Source of the DNA: G965204755 sp965243415
GTDB lineage: Bacteria > Acidobacteriota > Vicinamibacteria > Marinacidobacterales > Marinacidobacteraceae
Assembly: GCA_965243415.1 (NCBI GenBank)
Contig: OZ251549.1
Coordinates: 3,782,001-3,846,000, forward strand
Direction of reading: 5' to 3'
DNA: 64,000 bases
The position numbers and the translations under genes are program-made. This document shows positions 28,322-36,869 of the stretch, piece by piece (the first letter of the stretch is position 1; each line of letters starts with the position of its first letter). Below the pieces are notes generated by a model. The model made no database searches. It saw nothing but the letters and a program-made list of their open reading frames with translations, and was not told the DNA's origin.

Positions 28322-28905
28322 CCGGCGCGGTTCAGGCAGCGCCGAGAGCCCCGGCGCCTTCTCCGGGGGGAACCGCCCTTCGTCGAACGTCCGACCGGGC
28401 ACAACCCGCCGCGGCGCTCCCCGGTCGGAGCAACGGCGGAGGCGACTTCGCAAAGTTGGGCGGTCTCCCCGATGCCGCCGGCGAATCCCGCGTGGCCGGT
28501 GGAGGCGGGCCGGGCGCGGTTCGACCGCCGCCGAGGGCCAGCCCGCGCCTCCTCCCGGGTGAACCGTCCCTCGTAGAGCGCCCGGCCCCGAGCACCCCGT
28601 CCGGGCGTTCTCCGGTCGGAGCGACGGCGGCGGCGACTTCGCGAAGTTGGGCGGCCTCCCCGATGCCGCCGGTGAATCCGGCGGGGCCTGGTGGACGGCG
28701 GCCCGCCGCGGTTCAGGCGGCGTCGAGGGCCGCCCGCGCCTCCTGCAGGACGAACCGCTCCTCGTAGAGCGCCCGACCGAGGATCACCCCGTCCGGGCGC
28801 TCCCCGATCGGGGGCGATGGCAGCGGCGACTTCCCGGAGGCGCGCGATCTCCCCGATACGGTCGGCGACCTCCCGCGTGGCCGGTGGAGGCGGGCCGGGC
28901 GCGGT
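28322..28905. other. Intergenic block between converging hisIE and hisA
   Basis: 584 bp made almost wholly of three decayed copies of the hisA 3' end, each with a ~45-bp linker. No intact gene. Confidence 0.85.
28326..28899 (-). pseudogene. Three tandem decayed copies of the hisA 3' end
   Basis: Units start at about 28326, 28515 and 28707 (period 189-193 bp), immediately after the true hisA stop. Read on the minus strand, unit 1 (nearest hisA) ends DGVILGRALYEERFVLQEAR, then AALDAA and a stop, against DGVILGRALYEDRFTLEEAR and AALGAA in HisA. Unit 2 gives GGIGEAAQLREVAAAVAPTG followed by a frameshift. Unit 3 gives GGIGETAQLCEVASAVAPTG and is most decayed. Each covers about the last 50 codons of hisA. 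None has a start codon in frame. Confidence 0.88.
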
Positions 28906-29712
28906 TCAGGCGGCGCCGAGGGCCGCCCGGGCCTCTTCCAGGGTGAAACGATCCTCGTAGAGCGCCCGGCCGAGGATCACCCCGTCGAGGCGCTCCCCGG
29001 TGGGGGCGGCGGCGGCGGCGACTTCCCGGAGGTGGGCGGTCGTCCCGATGCCGCCGGCGAGGAGCGTCGGCGCCCCGGAAGCGGCGGCCACCCGGAGCGC
29101 CCCGGCGACATCCGGCCCTTCCAAGGTGCCGTCGCGTTCGATCCGGGTGTAGATGAGCGCCGCCGCGCCGGCCTCCGCCCAGCGCCGGGCCGCGGCTTCC
29201 ACTTCGGCCCACCCGTCCCCGGGGTTCCCCGCCGGAGCCCCGGGACCGGCCACCCAGCCGCGGGTGCGCAGCCGGCCGGCGCGCACATCGAGCGCCACCG
29301 CCACTCCCTCCGGATCGCGCCGGGCGGCCTCCGCGACGACCGCCGGGGTCTCGACGGCGGCGGTGCCGAAGACCACCCGCGCCGCGCCCGCCTCCCGGAG
29401 CGCGGCGAAGGCGGCGAGCGTGCGGACGCCCCCGGCGACCTGGACCGAGAGATCGGACTCGGCGAGCAGCCGCCGCACCGCCCCGGTGTTCGCGCCGTCC
29501 CCGAAGGCGCCGTCGAGGTCCACCACATGGAGCCGGCGCGCCCCCGCGGCGGCGAACCGCTCGGCCGCCGCCAGCGGATCGTCCCCGTAGGCGGTCTTCC
29601 GGCGGCGCTCGCCCCGGTGGAGGCGCACCACTTCGCCCCCGAGCAGGTCCACCGCCGGGATCGCCTCGACGCCGGGGACCCCCGTCGTCCCGGTGGTCGC
29701 CGTCGTCGCCAT
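28906..29712 (-). CDS. hisA: ProFAR isomerase HisA
   Basis: A 268-residue TIM-barrel isomerase of histidine synthesis. Catalytic Asp residues are in AIPAVDLLGGEVVRLHRG (first strand) and TRIERDGTLEGPD. Phosphate turns are VAGGVRTLAAF and LAGGIGTTAHL. The start ATG at 29712 is 17 bp past the hisH stop; the N-terminus has a short ATTATTGTTG repeat before the barrel. Its 3' end has been copied three times downstream. Confidence 0.95.
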   Translation of the reverse strand: MATTATTGTTGVPGVEAIPAVDLLGGEVVRLHRGERRRKTAYGDDPLAAAERFAAAGARRLHVVDLDGAFGDGANTGAVRRLLAESDLSVQVAGGVRTLAAFAALREAGAARVVFGTAAVETPAVVAEAARRDPEGVAVALDVRAGRLRTRGWVAGPGAPAGNPGDGWAEVEAAARRWAEAGAAALIYTRIERDGTLEGPDVAGALRVAAASGAPTLLAGGIGTTAHLREVAAAAAPTGERLDGVILGRALYEDRFTLEEARAALGAA

Positions 29713-29729
29713 CGTCGCCGGGGTCGCCG

Positions 29730-30377
29730 CTACGCCGGGCCCAGGAAGTTCTCGAGCACCCGGGCGCCCAGGCGGCCGCTCTTCTCCGGGTGGAACTGGA
29801 TCCCGGTCACCCGGCCGGCGGCCACCACCGAGGCGAACCGGCCGCCGTAGTCGGTGGCGGCGGCGCGGGCGCCGGGCTCGGCGGGGTCGGCGTAGTAGGC
29901 ATGGAGGAAGTAGGCGTAACCCCCTTCGGGAACGCCGGCGAGGAGCGGCGTCGGCCGCACCGCCTCCAGTCCGTTCCAGCCGATGTGGGGCACCCGGAGC
30001 CCGGGGCCGAAACGGCGGACCGCGCCGGGGACCAGGCCCAGACCGGGCACCCCGGGGGATTCGTCGCTCTCCGGGAAGAGCATCTGCAGCCCCACGCAGA
30101 TGCCCAGGAGATGGGCGCCGCCGGCCACCGCGTCGAGGAGGGGGCGCTCCAGGCCGCGCTCCCGGAGGCCGCGCATGGCCTCGCCGAAGTGGCCGTTGCC
30201 GGGCAGCACCAGCCGGGAGGCGGCGGCGAGGCGCTGCGGGTCGGAGGTGAGTTCGGCCCGGCCGCCGCGCCGCAGCGCCCGCACCATGCTGGCGAGGTTC
30301 CCGGCGCCGTGATCCACCACCAGCACCGGCGCCTGCCGGTCCGCCGGCGCCCGGCGCGGGGTTTCGGGTTCGTCCAT
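29730..30377 (-). CDS. hisH: Imidazole glycerol phosphate synthase glutaminase subunit HisH
   Basis: A 215-residue class I glutamine amidotransferase that feeds ammonia to HisF. The triad is visible: nucleophile Cys in LLGICVGLQMLF, His and Glu in GIQFHPEKSG. The oxyanion segment PGNGHFG is present. The first 17 residues are a low-complexity extension before VLVVDHGAGN. It sits 18 bp after hisB and just before hisA in the minus-strand operon. Confidence 0.96.
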   Translation of the reverse strand: MDEPETPRRAPADRQAPVLVVDHGAGNLASMVRALRRGGRAELTSDPQRLAAASRLVLPGNGHFGEAMRGLRERGLERPLLDAVAGGAHLLGICVGLQMLFPESDESPGVPGLGLVPGAVRRFGPGLRVPHIGWNGLEAVRPTPLLAGVPEGGYAYFLHAYYADPAEPGARAAATDYGGRFASVVAAGRVTGIQFHPEKSGRLGARVLENFLGPA

Positions 30378-30395
30378 CGGCTCGGGGGCCGGGGC

Positions 30396-30998
30396 TCAGA
30401 CGCTCAGCGTCCCCTTCGTCGAGGGAACGCCGGCGCCCACCACTTCCTTCGCCTCCCGGAAGGCGCGGCCGAAGGCCTTGAAGACGGTCTCGGCGAGGTG
30501 GTGGCCGTTCCGCCCGGAGAGGACATCCACATGGACGGTGAGCCGGCCCCGGTCGGTGACCGCCCGGAAGAAGTCCTCGAAGAGTTCGGTGGGCATCTCC
30601 CCGATCCGTTCCACCGGGAACGCCGCCCGCCAGGCCAGGAAGGGGCGCCCGCAGAGATCCACCACCACCCGGGAGAGGGCTTCGTCGAGGGGGACATGGC
30701 CGACCCCGAACCGGCGCACGCCCCGGAGGTCGCCGAGCGCCTCGCCGAGGCACTCGCCCAGGGTGAGCCCCACATCCTCGACGGTGTGGTGCGGATCCAC
30801 CTGCAGGTCGCCCTGCGCCTCCACGGTGAGGGCGATCCCGGAGTGCAGGGTGAACGCCTCCAGCATGTGGTCGAAGAACCCGATCCCGGTGGCGATCTCC
30901 GCCCGGGGCGTCCCGGGGTCGAGGTTCGCGGCGACCCGCGTCTTCGTCTCCTTCGTCGTCCGCGCCCGGACGGCGCTCCGTTCTCTCTCGGCGGTCAT
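30396..30998 (-). CDS. hisB: Imidazoleglycerol-phosphate dehydratase HisB
   Basis: A 200-residue monofunctional IGP dehydratase. Manganese-binding His motifs are FFDHMLEAFTLHSG, VDPHHTVEDVG and SGRNGHHLAETVFKAF. There is no fused histidinol-phosphatase domain, so that step must be encoded elsewhere. The start ATG has GGGGGAGG about 6 bases upstream. Confidence 0.97.
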   Translation of the reverse strand: MTAERERSAVRARTTKETKTRVAANLDPGTPRAEIATGIGFFDHMLEAFTLHSGIALTVEAQGDLQVDPHHTVEDVGLTLGECLGEALGDLRGVRRFGVGHVPLDEALSRVVVDLCGRPFLAWRAAFPVERIGEMPTELFEDFFRAVTDRGRLTVHVDVLSGRNGHHLAETVFKAFGRAFREAKEVVGAGVPSTKGTLSV

Positions 30999-31065
30999 CG
31001 GGTCCTCCCCCGGGGAGTGGGCTTCACGGTCGGTCCCGGTCCGGTCGGCGACGGGCAGGCTGCGC

Positions 31066-32199
31066 TCAGGCCACCGGGAAGGGTGAGGCCGCGGTGGCGG
31101 CGGCGCGCTCCGCGTCGGTGATCCCCCCGGCCGCCAGCGACTCGGCGAGGGCCTCGAGGAACACCGCGTTCTCCTCCGGCGCGCCGACGGTGACCCGGAG
31201 CGCGTGGCCGAGGCGCGGATGGCTCGAGAAATCGCGCACCGAGACCCCGCGTTCGAGCAGCCGCCCGGAGAGCGCCAGGCTCGGCAGCGGCGTCCGGAAC
31301 AGCAGGAAGTTGGCCTCCGAGGGCCGGACGGAGACTTCCGGCAGGGCGCCGAGGCGCGCCGCCAGGGAGTCCCGCTCCGCGGCGATCTCCCGGGTCAACT
31401 CCCGGAGGGTCTCCCGGAACTCCATCGCCGCCGCCGCCGCCCGGCAGGTGTACACCCCCACCGGGAACGGCGCCTGGGCGCGGCGCAGCAGGTCGACCGC
31501 CTCCGGCACCCCGAGGAGGTAGCCGAGCCGGGCGCCGGCCATCGCCATCGCCTTCGAGAAGGTGCGCAGCAGCAGCACATTCCCGAACTCGTCCAGCAGC
31601 GGCCGGGCGTTCCCGGCGGAGAACTCGTGGTACGCCTCGTCCACGAGGAGGAAGCCGGGGGCGGCCTCGGCCAACTCCCGGAGCGCCCGGAGCGGCAGCA
31701 ACTCCCCGGTGGGGTTGTGGGGGGCGGTGACGAAGACCAGCGAGGGGCGCTCGCTCCGGATCGCGGCGTGGAGCGAGTCGAGGTCGTAGCGGAGATCCTC
31801 GCCGAGCGGCACGGCGAGCGCCCGGGCGCCGGAGAGCCGGATCGCCCACGGGTACATCGAGAACCCCGGGGAGGGGTAGAGCACGGTCGCGGCCGGGCCG
31901 CCGGCGGCGAGCGCCGCGAGTGCCAGCAGGTCGTCGCCGCCGCTGCCGAAGGCGACGCCCTCGGGCTCCCAGTCGGCGAGGCCGGCGATCGCCCGCCGCA
32001 GCGCCGGGTAGTGGACTTCGGGATAGGGGCGCGCGTCGGCGGTCGCCGCCGCCTCGGCCATCGCCGCCGTCAACTCCGCCGGGAGCGGCCAGCGGCTCTC
32101 GTTCCAGTCCAGGTGGAGCCGGGCTTTCGGCCGGGTGTTCGTGTCGGCGGCGAACTCCAGCACCTCGGGCCGGACGGCGGCGGTCGGGACCGGCTTCAT
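31066..32199 (-). CDS. hisC: Histidinol-phosphate aminotransferase HisC
   Basis: A 377-residue fold-type I PLP enzyme. The PLP lysine is in RTFSKAMAMAGARLGYL; other contacts are APHNPTGE, VDEAYHEFS and the final arginine in HALRVTVG. The ATG at 32199 overlaps the hisD stop (ATGA), which fixes the start. Confidence 0.95.
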   Translation of the reverse strand: MKPVPTAAVRPEVLEFAADTNTRPKARLHLDWNESRWPLPAELTAAMAEAAATADARPYPEVHYPALRRAIAGLADWEPEGVAFGSGGDDLLALAALAAGGPAATVLYPSPGFSMYPWAIRLSGARALAVPLGEDLRYDLDSLHAAIRSERPSLVFVTAPHNPTGELLPLRALRELAEAAPGFLLVDEAYHEFSAGNARPLLDEFGNVLLLRTFSKAMAMAGARLGYLLGVPEAVDLLRRAQAPFPVGVYTCRAAAAAMEFRETLRELTREIAAERDSLAARLGALPEVSVRPSEANFLLFRTPLPSLALSGRLLERGVSVRDFSSHPRLGHALRVTVGAPEENAVFLEALAESLAAGGITDAERAAATAASPFPVA

Positions 32200-33587
32200 C
32201 GGGAGGCCCCCGCGGCGGCCCCGGGGTCCGGGGCGCGGCTCCCGTCGGGGAAGCGGATGGCCACCGAACGGGCGTGCGCCTCGAACCCTTCCAGCCGGGC
32301 GAACCGCTCGAAGTCCTCCCGCAGGGCCCGGAGCGCCTCCCGGGCGCCCCGGAGCCGGCTCTGGCGCCGGCGGAAGTCCGGGACGCCGAGCGGCGAGGCG
32401 AAGCGGGCGGCCCCGCCGGTCGGCAGCACATGGTTCGGCCCGGCGCCGTAGTCGGAGGCCGCGGCGGGCGCGTAGCCGCCGAGGAGCACCGTCCCGGCGT
32501 TCCCCAGCCGGTCGGCCAGCCGGTCGGGATCCGCGGTCATCACCTGGAGGTGTTCCGGCGCGATCTCCTCGGCGACGGCGACCGCTTCGTCGAGGTCGCG
32601 CACCACCACCGCCGCGCCCCGGCGCCCGAGCGCCCGGGCGATCGCGGCCTCGTTCGGCTGCCCCGGCGCCTGTTCCGCCAGGGCGGCGGCCACCGCCTCG
32701 GCTTCGGCGGCGGAAGTGGTGACCAGGATCACCCGCTCGTCGCCGGAGCCGTGTTCCGCCTGGGCGAGCAGGTCGGCGGCGATCCAGTCCGGGCGGGCGC
32801 TGCCGTCGCCGAGCACCACCAGTTCCGACGGGCCGGCGAAGGAATCGGTGCCGACGAAAGCGCCCACCTGCCGCTTCGCCTCGGCCACATAGGCGTTGCC
32901 GGGCCCGACCACCTTCAGCACCGGCGCGATCGTGTCCGTCCCGAAGGCCAGGGCGGCGACCGCCTGCGCCCCGCCGACCCGGTACACCTCGGTGACCCCG
33001 GCGATCTCGAGGGCGGCGGCCAGCGCCGGGCTCCGCTCCGGGGCGCCCGGGGGCGTCGCCAGGGCGATCCGGGGAACCCCGGCCACCGCCGCCGGGACGG
33101 TGTTCATGAGCACCGTCGAGGGATAGACGGCCGCCCCGCCGGGGACATAGACGCCGACCGAGGCCAGCGGCAGCACCCGCCACTCGAGGACCGCGCCGCC
33201 GCCGACCTCCATCGAGAACGAGGCCTCCTCCTGGCGCCGGTGGTAGTCGCGGATCCGGTCGCGGGCGCGGCGGAGGAGCGCCCGGTCCTCTTCGTCGGCG
33301 CGGGCGGCGAGGGCGGCCAACTCCTCCCGGGGGAGGCGGAGCGAAGCCGGATCGAGGTCGGCGCCGTCGAACTCCCGGCCCAGGGCCACGAGCGCAGCGT
33401 CCCCCTCGCGCCGCACCCGGGCCAGGATCCCGGCCACGGCTTCGACCGCCGCCGGGTCGGATCCGCCGGGGGCCCCCGGTTCCCCTCGCTCCGCCGCGGC
33501 CCGCCAGGCGGCAGGGCCGGCGAAGATCGGCAGCCGGAACCGGCCCGGGGCGGCGGGCGCGAGCCGGTCGGAGGACGGTTCCGGCAC
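32196..33587 (-). CDS. hisD: Histidinol dehydrogenase HisD
   Basis: A 463-residue NAD-dependent enzyme for the last two oxidations of histidine synthesis. Key motifs: VGVYVPGGAAVYPSTVLM, TDSFAGPSELVVLGD, zinc ligands in LLAQAEHGSGDERV, catalytic APEHLQVM, and YGAGPNHVLPTGGAARF. Length is normal apart from an Ala/Pro-rich start and tail. It follows hisG by 18 bp and overlaps hisC. Confidence 0.97.
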   Translation of the reverse strand: MPEPSSDRLAPAAPGRFRLPIFAGPAAWRAAAERGEPGAPGGSDPAAVEAVAGILARVRREGDAALVALGREFDGADLDPASLRLPREELAALAARADEEDRALLRRARDRIRDYHRRQEEASFSMEVGGGAVLEWRVLPLASVGVYVPGGAAVYPSTVLMNTVPAAVAGVPRIALATPPGAPERSPALAAALEIAGVTEVYRVGGAQAVAALAFGTDTIAPVLKVVGPGNAYVAEAKRQVGAFVGTDSFAGPSELVVLGDGSARPDWIAADLLAQAEHGSGDERVILVTTSAAEAEAVAAALAEQAPGQPNEAAIARALGRRGAAVVVRDLDEAVAVAEEIAPEHLQVMTADPDRLADRLGNAGTVLLGGYAPAAASDYGAGPNHVLPTGGAARFASPLGVPDFRRRQSRLRGAREALRALREDFERFARLEGFEAHARSVAIRFPDGSRAPDPGAAAGASR

Positions 33588-33605
33588 CGGGTCGGAGGGC
33601 TTCCG

Positions 33606-34283
33606 CTACCGCGAGGCGGAGAGCGCCGGCCGCGGGGAGATCGCGGCGGGCGCGGGCCGCGGCGGCGCCGCCGCGGCCCGCAGCCGGCGGAGCGCCGGCT
33701 GGACCAGGCGCCGGCGCAGGCGGAAGGCGGCGCGGTTCACCACCACCCGCGCGGTGCTCTCGAACAGGGTCTCGTCTTCGACCAGCCCGTTCGCCGCCAG
33801 CGTGCTCCCGGTCTCCACCAGGTCCACGATGCCGTCGGCGAGATCGAGCGCCGGGGCGATCTCCACCGCGCCGGAGAGCCGGATGAGATCCACCGCGGTC
33901 CCCCGGCGCAGGAAATGGCGCCGCGCCGCCTCCGGGTACTTGGTGGCGATCCGGAAGGGAGGCTCCGGCAACGGCCGGTCCACCGGGCGGGCGAGCACCA
34001 TCCGGCAGCGTCCGACCCCCAGGTCGAGCGGCGCGTAGAGGCGCGCCGGCTGCTCTTCGAGCACATCGCGTCCGACCACGCCCAGGTCCGCGGCCCCGTG
34101 TTCCACATAGACCGGCACATCGCGGTCCTTCACGAAGAGCACCACCGTGTCCGGGCCCTCGACGCGGAGGCTCCGGTCGCCGCCGTCCGGCGCCGGCAGG
34201 GGGATTCCGGCCTGGCGCAGCACCGGTTCGGCGGCGCGGAACAGCCGCCCGGTGGGGAGGGCGACGAGGAGTCGGGAGTCCAT
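33606..34283 (-). CDS. hisG: ATP phosphoribosyltransferase HisG, short form
   Basis: A 225-residue catalytic subunit for the first step of histidine synthesis. It lacks the C-terminal regulatory domain, so by family rule it needs HisZ, whose gene is immediately upstream. Motifs: LLVALPTGRLF, DLGVVGRDVLEE, RIATKYPE and the PRPP loop DLADGIVDLVETGSTLAANG. The last 25 residues are a Pro/Ala/Arg tail outside the fold. Confidence 0.95.
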   Translation of the reverse strand: MDSRLLVALPTGRLFRAAEPVLRQAGIPLPAPDGGDRSLRVEGPDTVVLFVKDRDVPVYVEHGAADLGVVGRDVLEEQPARLYAPLDLGVGRCRMVLARPVDRPLPEPPFRIATKYPEAARRHFLRRGTAVDLIRLSGAVEIAPALDLADGIVDLVETGSTLAANGLVEDETLFESTARVVVNRAAFRLRRRLVQPALRRLRAAAAPPRPAPAAISPRPALSASR

Positions 34284-34422
34284 GGGGCGGCCGGGGTCGA
34301 AGCGGGCGGATTGTAGGGGCGCACCGGCGGACGGCCGCGCGCCGGGCGCCGCCGCCGCAACGACCGATCGGAGGTCCGGCGGAGGGGTTGGCGGAGGGTC
34401 GGGCGGAAGACCCGGGGAGCGG

Positions 34423-35652
34423 TCAGGAACCGTCGGAGGACGGGGAGGGTTCGAGGCGGATCGTCCGGTCCTGCCGCCGGGCCTCCCGCGCCCGGGTGAG
34501 CGCGGCCACCAGGGGGGCGGCGGGAGGGGCGCCCGCCGGAATCCCGGCCGGGGCCTCCCCGGCGTCCGGCCCCGCCGGCGGCGGGAGCGGGATCGGCTCC
34601 GGCTGCGGCTCGTGGCTCCCGGCGGCGTCGAGGAGGCCGGCGATCCGGTCCACCCCGAGGGCGAAGCCCACCGCCGGGCGTTCCGCCCCGTAGCGGCCGA
34701 ACAGGTCGTCGTACCGCCCGCCGCCGCCGATCTCCGCCCCGGCGCCGGGGGCGTGGATCTCGAAGACCAGCCCGGTGTAGTAGTCGAAGCCGCGCAGTTC
34801 GGCGAGGTCGAACCCGAACCGGTGGGAGAGACCCAACCCTTCGAGCGCCCCGGCGATCCGCCGGAGTTCGGCGACCGCCGCCCGGGCCCGGGCCGGGAGC
34901 GGGGCCGGATCGGGCGCCTCGAGCGCTTCCGCGCCGCCGGAGCGGTCGAGCGCCGCCACCAGCGGCGCCGCCGCCGGCCCCAGCGCTGAGCGGATGCGCG
35001 CCCGGTCGCGCCGATAGAGGCCGGAGAGAGCCTCCGCGCGGACCGCGGCGGCGTCCGCGCCCCCGGGGATCTCCGCGAGCGCCGCGTCGAGCAGCGACAG
35101 CGGATACCCGGCGTGCCCGAGGGTGATCAGGAAGCCCTCCACGCCCAGCCGTTCGAGCACCTCCACCGCGATGAGCAGCGTCTCCAGGTCCGCCGCGAGC
35201 CCTCCGGCGAAGTGTTCGATCCCGGTTTCGCAGTCGGTCGCCGGGAGGAGGCGCCGCTCCTGCCGGCGGACGGTGTCCCCGCGGTAGAAGAGGCGGGAGA
35301 GACCCGGCGAGGAGTTGGCGGCGGCGATGCGGGCCACGAGCGGGGTGAAGTCGGAGCGGAGCGCGAACAGGTCCCCGGCTTCGGTGAACCGGTAGGAGGC
35401 GCGTTCCGACCACCGGCCGCTGCGGGCGAACACCTCGGCGTAGTCGAACAGCGGCGCCACCACTTCCCGGTAGCCCCACCCGGCGAAGGCCGAGGCCGCG
35501 GTCGCTTCCACCCGCCGCAGTCGGGAGGCGGCGGCGCCCACCGGGGAGGCGGCCCCGGAGGGGTGCCCCTGCGGCAGCGCCCCGCCCCGGGGTCCCGGCG
35601 GAGACGCCGGCGGGCGCCCCGGAGAGTCGGGTCGGCGGTGGGGTCCGCTCAT
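34423..35652 (-). CDS. hisZ: ATP phosphoribosyltransferase regulatory subunit HisZ
   Basis: 409 residues, related to the class II histidyl-tRNA synthetase core but without a tRNA-binding role. Motifs: FALRSDFTPLVARIAA, RLFYRGDTVRRQ, ELRGFDYYTGLVFEIHAPG and GGGGRYDDLFGRYG. It pairs with short HisG for activity and histidine feedback. A long Pro/Gly/Ala insert follows VDRIAGLLDAAG near the C-terminus. The first 35 residues are low complexity. It is the first his gene on the minus strand, 33 bp after the ThiF-like gene. Confidence 0.93.
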   Translation of the reverse strand: MSGPHRRPDSPGRPPASPPGPRGGALPQGHPSGAASPVGAAASRLRRVEATAASAFAGWGYREVVAPLFDYAEVFARSGRWSERASYRFTEAGDLFALRSDFTPLVARIAAANSSPGLSRLFYRGDTVRRQERRLLPATDCETGIEHFAGGLAADLETLLIAVEVLERLGVEGFLITLGHAGYPLSLLDAALAEIPGGADAAAVRAEALSGLYRRDRARIRSALGPAAAPLVAALDRSGGAEALEAPDPAPLPARARAAVAELRRIAGALEGLGLSHRFGFDLAELRGFDYYTGLVFEIHAPGAGAEIGGGGRYDDLFGRYGAERPAVGFALGVDRIAGLLDAAGSHEPQPEPIPLPPPAGPDAGEAPAGIPAGAPPAAPLVAALTRAREARRQDRTIRLEPSPSSDGS

Positions 35653-35685
35653 CCCGACGCGCCGCCCGGGGAGGGCCCGGCCCGG

Positions 35686-36750
35686 TCAGTTCCCGACATA
35701 GCGGGAGAACAGGGTGCGCGCCTCCGCCGGGTCGCTGCTGCCGTGGACGATCGTCCGCCCGTCGGGGAACACCACCAGCCGCCGGCCCCCGACCTCGAAC
35801 TGCAGCAGGTGGGCGGAGGCGCGGAGCGAGCCGCGGGTCTCGGGGAGCGCCTCCAGCCGGGCGGCGAGCCGGGAGAACAGGTCGTCCCCTCCCGGCCCGT
35901 CCCCGGCGGCGTGGCCGTTCGCCGCCGCCGGCCGCACCTGCACCGCGTTCCGACCGCAGAGGGTGAGCGAGGAACCGGCGTTCTCGGCGCTCAGGAACGG
36001 GAACTGCCGGAGCCCGCAGGCCGGACAGTCGGGGTCGGGACCGCCGACCTCCATGCGGTAGGCGCTCCGCTCCCAGACATCGAGGTGCCAGATCCCGGCG
36101 GCGAGGTCCTCCCGCCGGCCGGAGAGCAGTTTCAGCGCCTCGGCGACCGCGTAGCCCATGACCGCGGCGACCGCCGGCGCGATCACCCCGGCGGTGTCGC
36201 AGGTGGGGGAGGACCCCGGCGGGGGCAGGTCCGGGATCACGCAGCGCAGGCAGGCGGTCTCGCCGGGCACGACGGTGAAGGTCATCCCGTAACTGCCGAC
36301 GCAGGCGGCGTAGATCCAGGGGAGGCCGGCTTCGACGGCGGCGTCGTTCAGGAGGTAGCGGGTCTCGAAATTGTCGGTGGCGTCCACGATCAGGGCCACC
36401 CCCTCGAGCACCGGACGGATGTTCCCGGCGTGGAGGTCGAGCGCCAGCGGCTCGGTGAGGCAGTCGGCGTTGACCCGGGCCAGCCGGCGGCGGGCGGCTT
36501 CGGTCTTCGGGATCCCTTCCGCGGCGTCCGCTTCCTCGTAGAGCGACTGGCGCTGCAGGTTCGAGAGTTCGACCGTGTCCCGGTCCACGAAGCGCAGTTT
36601 CCCGACCCCGGCCCGGGCCAGTTGGTCGAGGGCGGAGCAGCCGAGCGCCCCGGCGCCGACGACGAGCACCCGGCTGGCGGCGATCCGTTCCTGCCCCGCC
36701 TCGCCGATCGGCGAGAAGAGCGTCTGGCGGGAATAGCGCCCGTCGTTCAC
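35686..36750 (-). CDS. ThiF/MoeB-family adenylyltransferase
   Basis: 354 residues, GTG start. The ATP-binding Rossmann motif is RVLVVGAGALGCSALDQL, followed by VDRDTVELSNLQRQSLY, the DATDNFETRYLLNDA motif, and zinc Cys pairs in CLRCVIPD and CPACGL. Such E1-like enzymes adenylate the C-terminal glycine of a ubiquitin-like sulfur carrier for molybdopterin, thiamine or cysteine synthesis. The C-terminal 90 residues are an extra domain ending VFPDGRTIVHGSSDPAEART. No sulfur-carrier gene adjoins, so the pathway is undecided. It may lead the his operon. Confidence 0.88.
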   Translation of the reverse strand: MNDGRYSRQTLFSPIGEAGQERIAASRVLVVGAGALGCSALDQLARAGVGKLRFVDRDTVELSNLQRQSLYEEADAAEGIPKTEAARRRLARVNADCLTEPLALDLHAGNIRPVLEGVALIVDATDNFETRYLLNDAAVEAGLPWIYAACVGSYGMTFTVVPGETACLRCVIPDLPPPGSSPTCDTAGVIAPAVAAVMGYAVAEALKLLSGRREDLAAGIWHLDVWERSAYRMEVGGPDPDCPACGLRQFPFLSAENAGSSLTLCGRNAVQVRPAAANGHAAGDGPGGDDLFSRLAARLEALPETRGSLRASAHLLQFEVGGRRLVVFPDGRTIVHGSSDPAEARTLFSRYVGN

Positions 36751-36869
36751 GGCGGCGGGAGTCTAGGCGGTGGTCGTTGTCCTGCCCTCCCCCGGCGGGG
36801 CGTCCGCCGGCGGAGCGCCCCGGAACCAAGAGCGCGCGATCCCCGGCGGTAGCATTCCGGCGATTCGCC

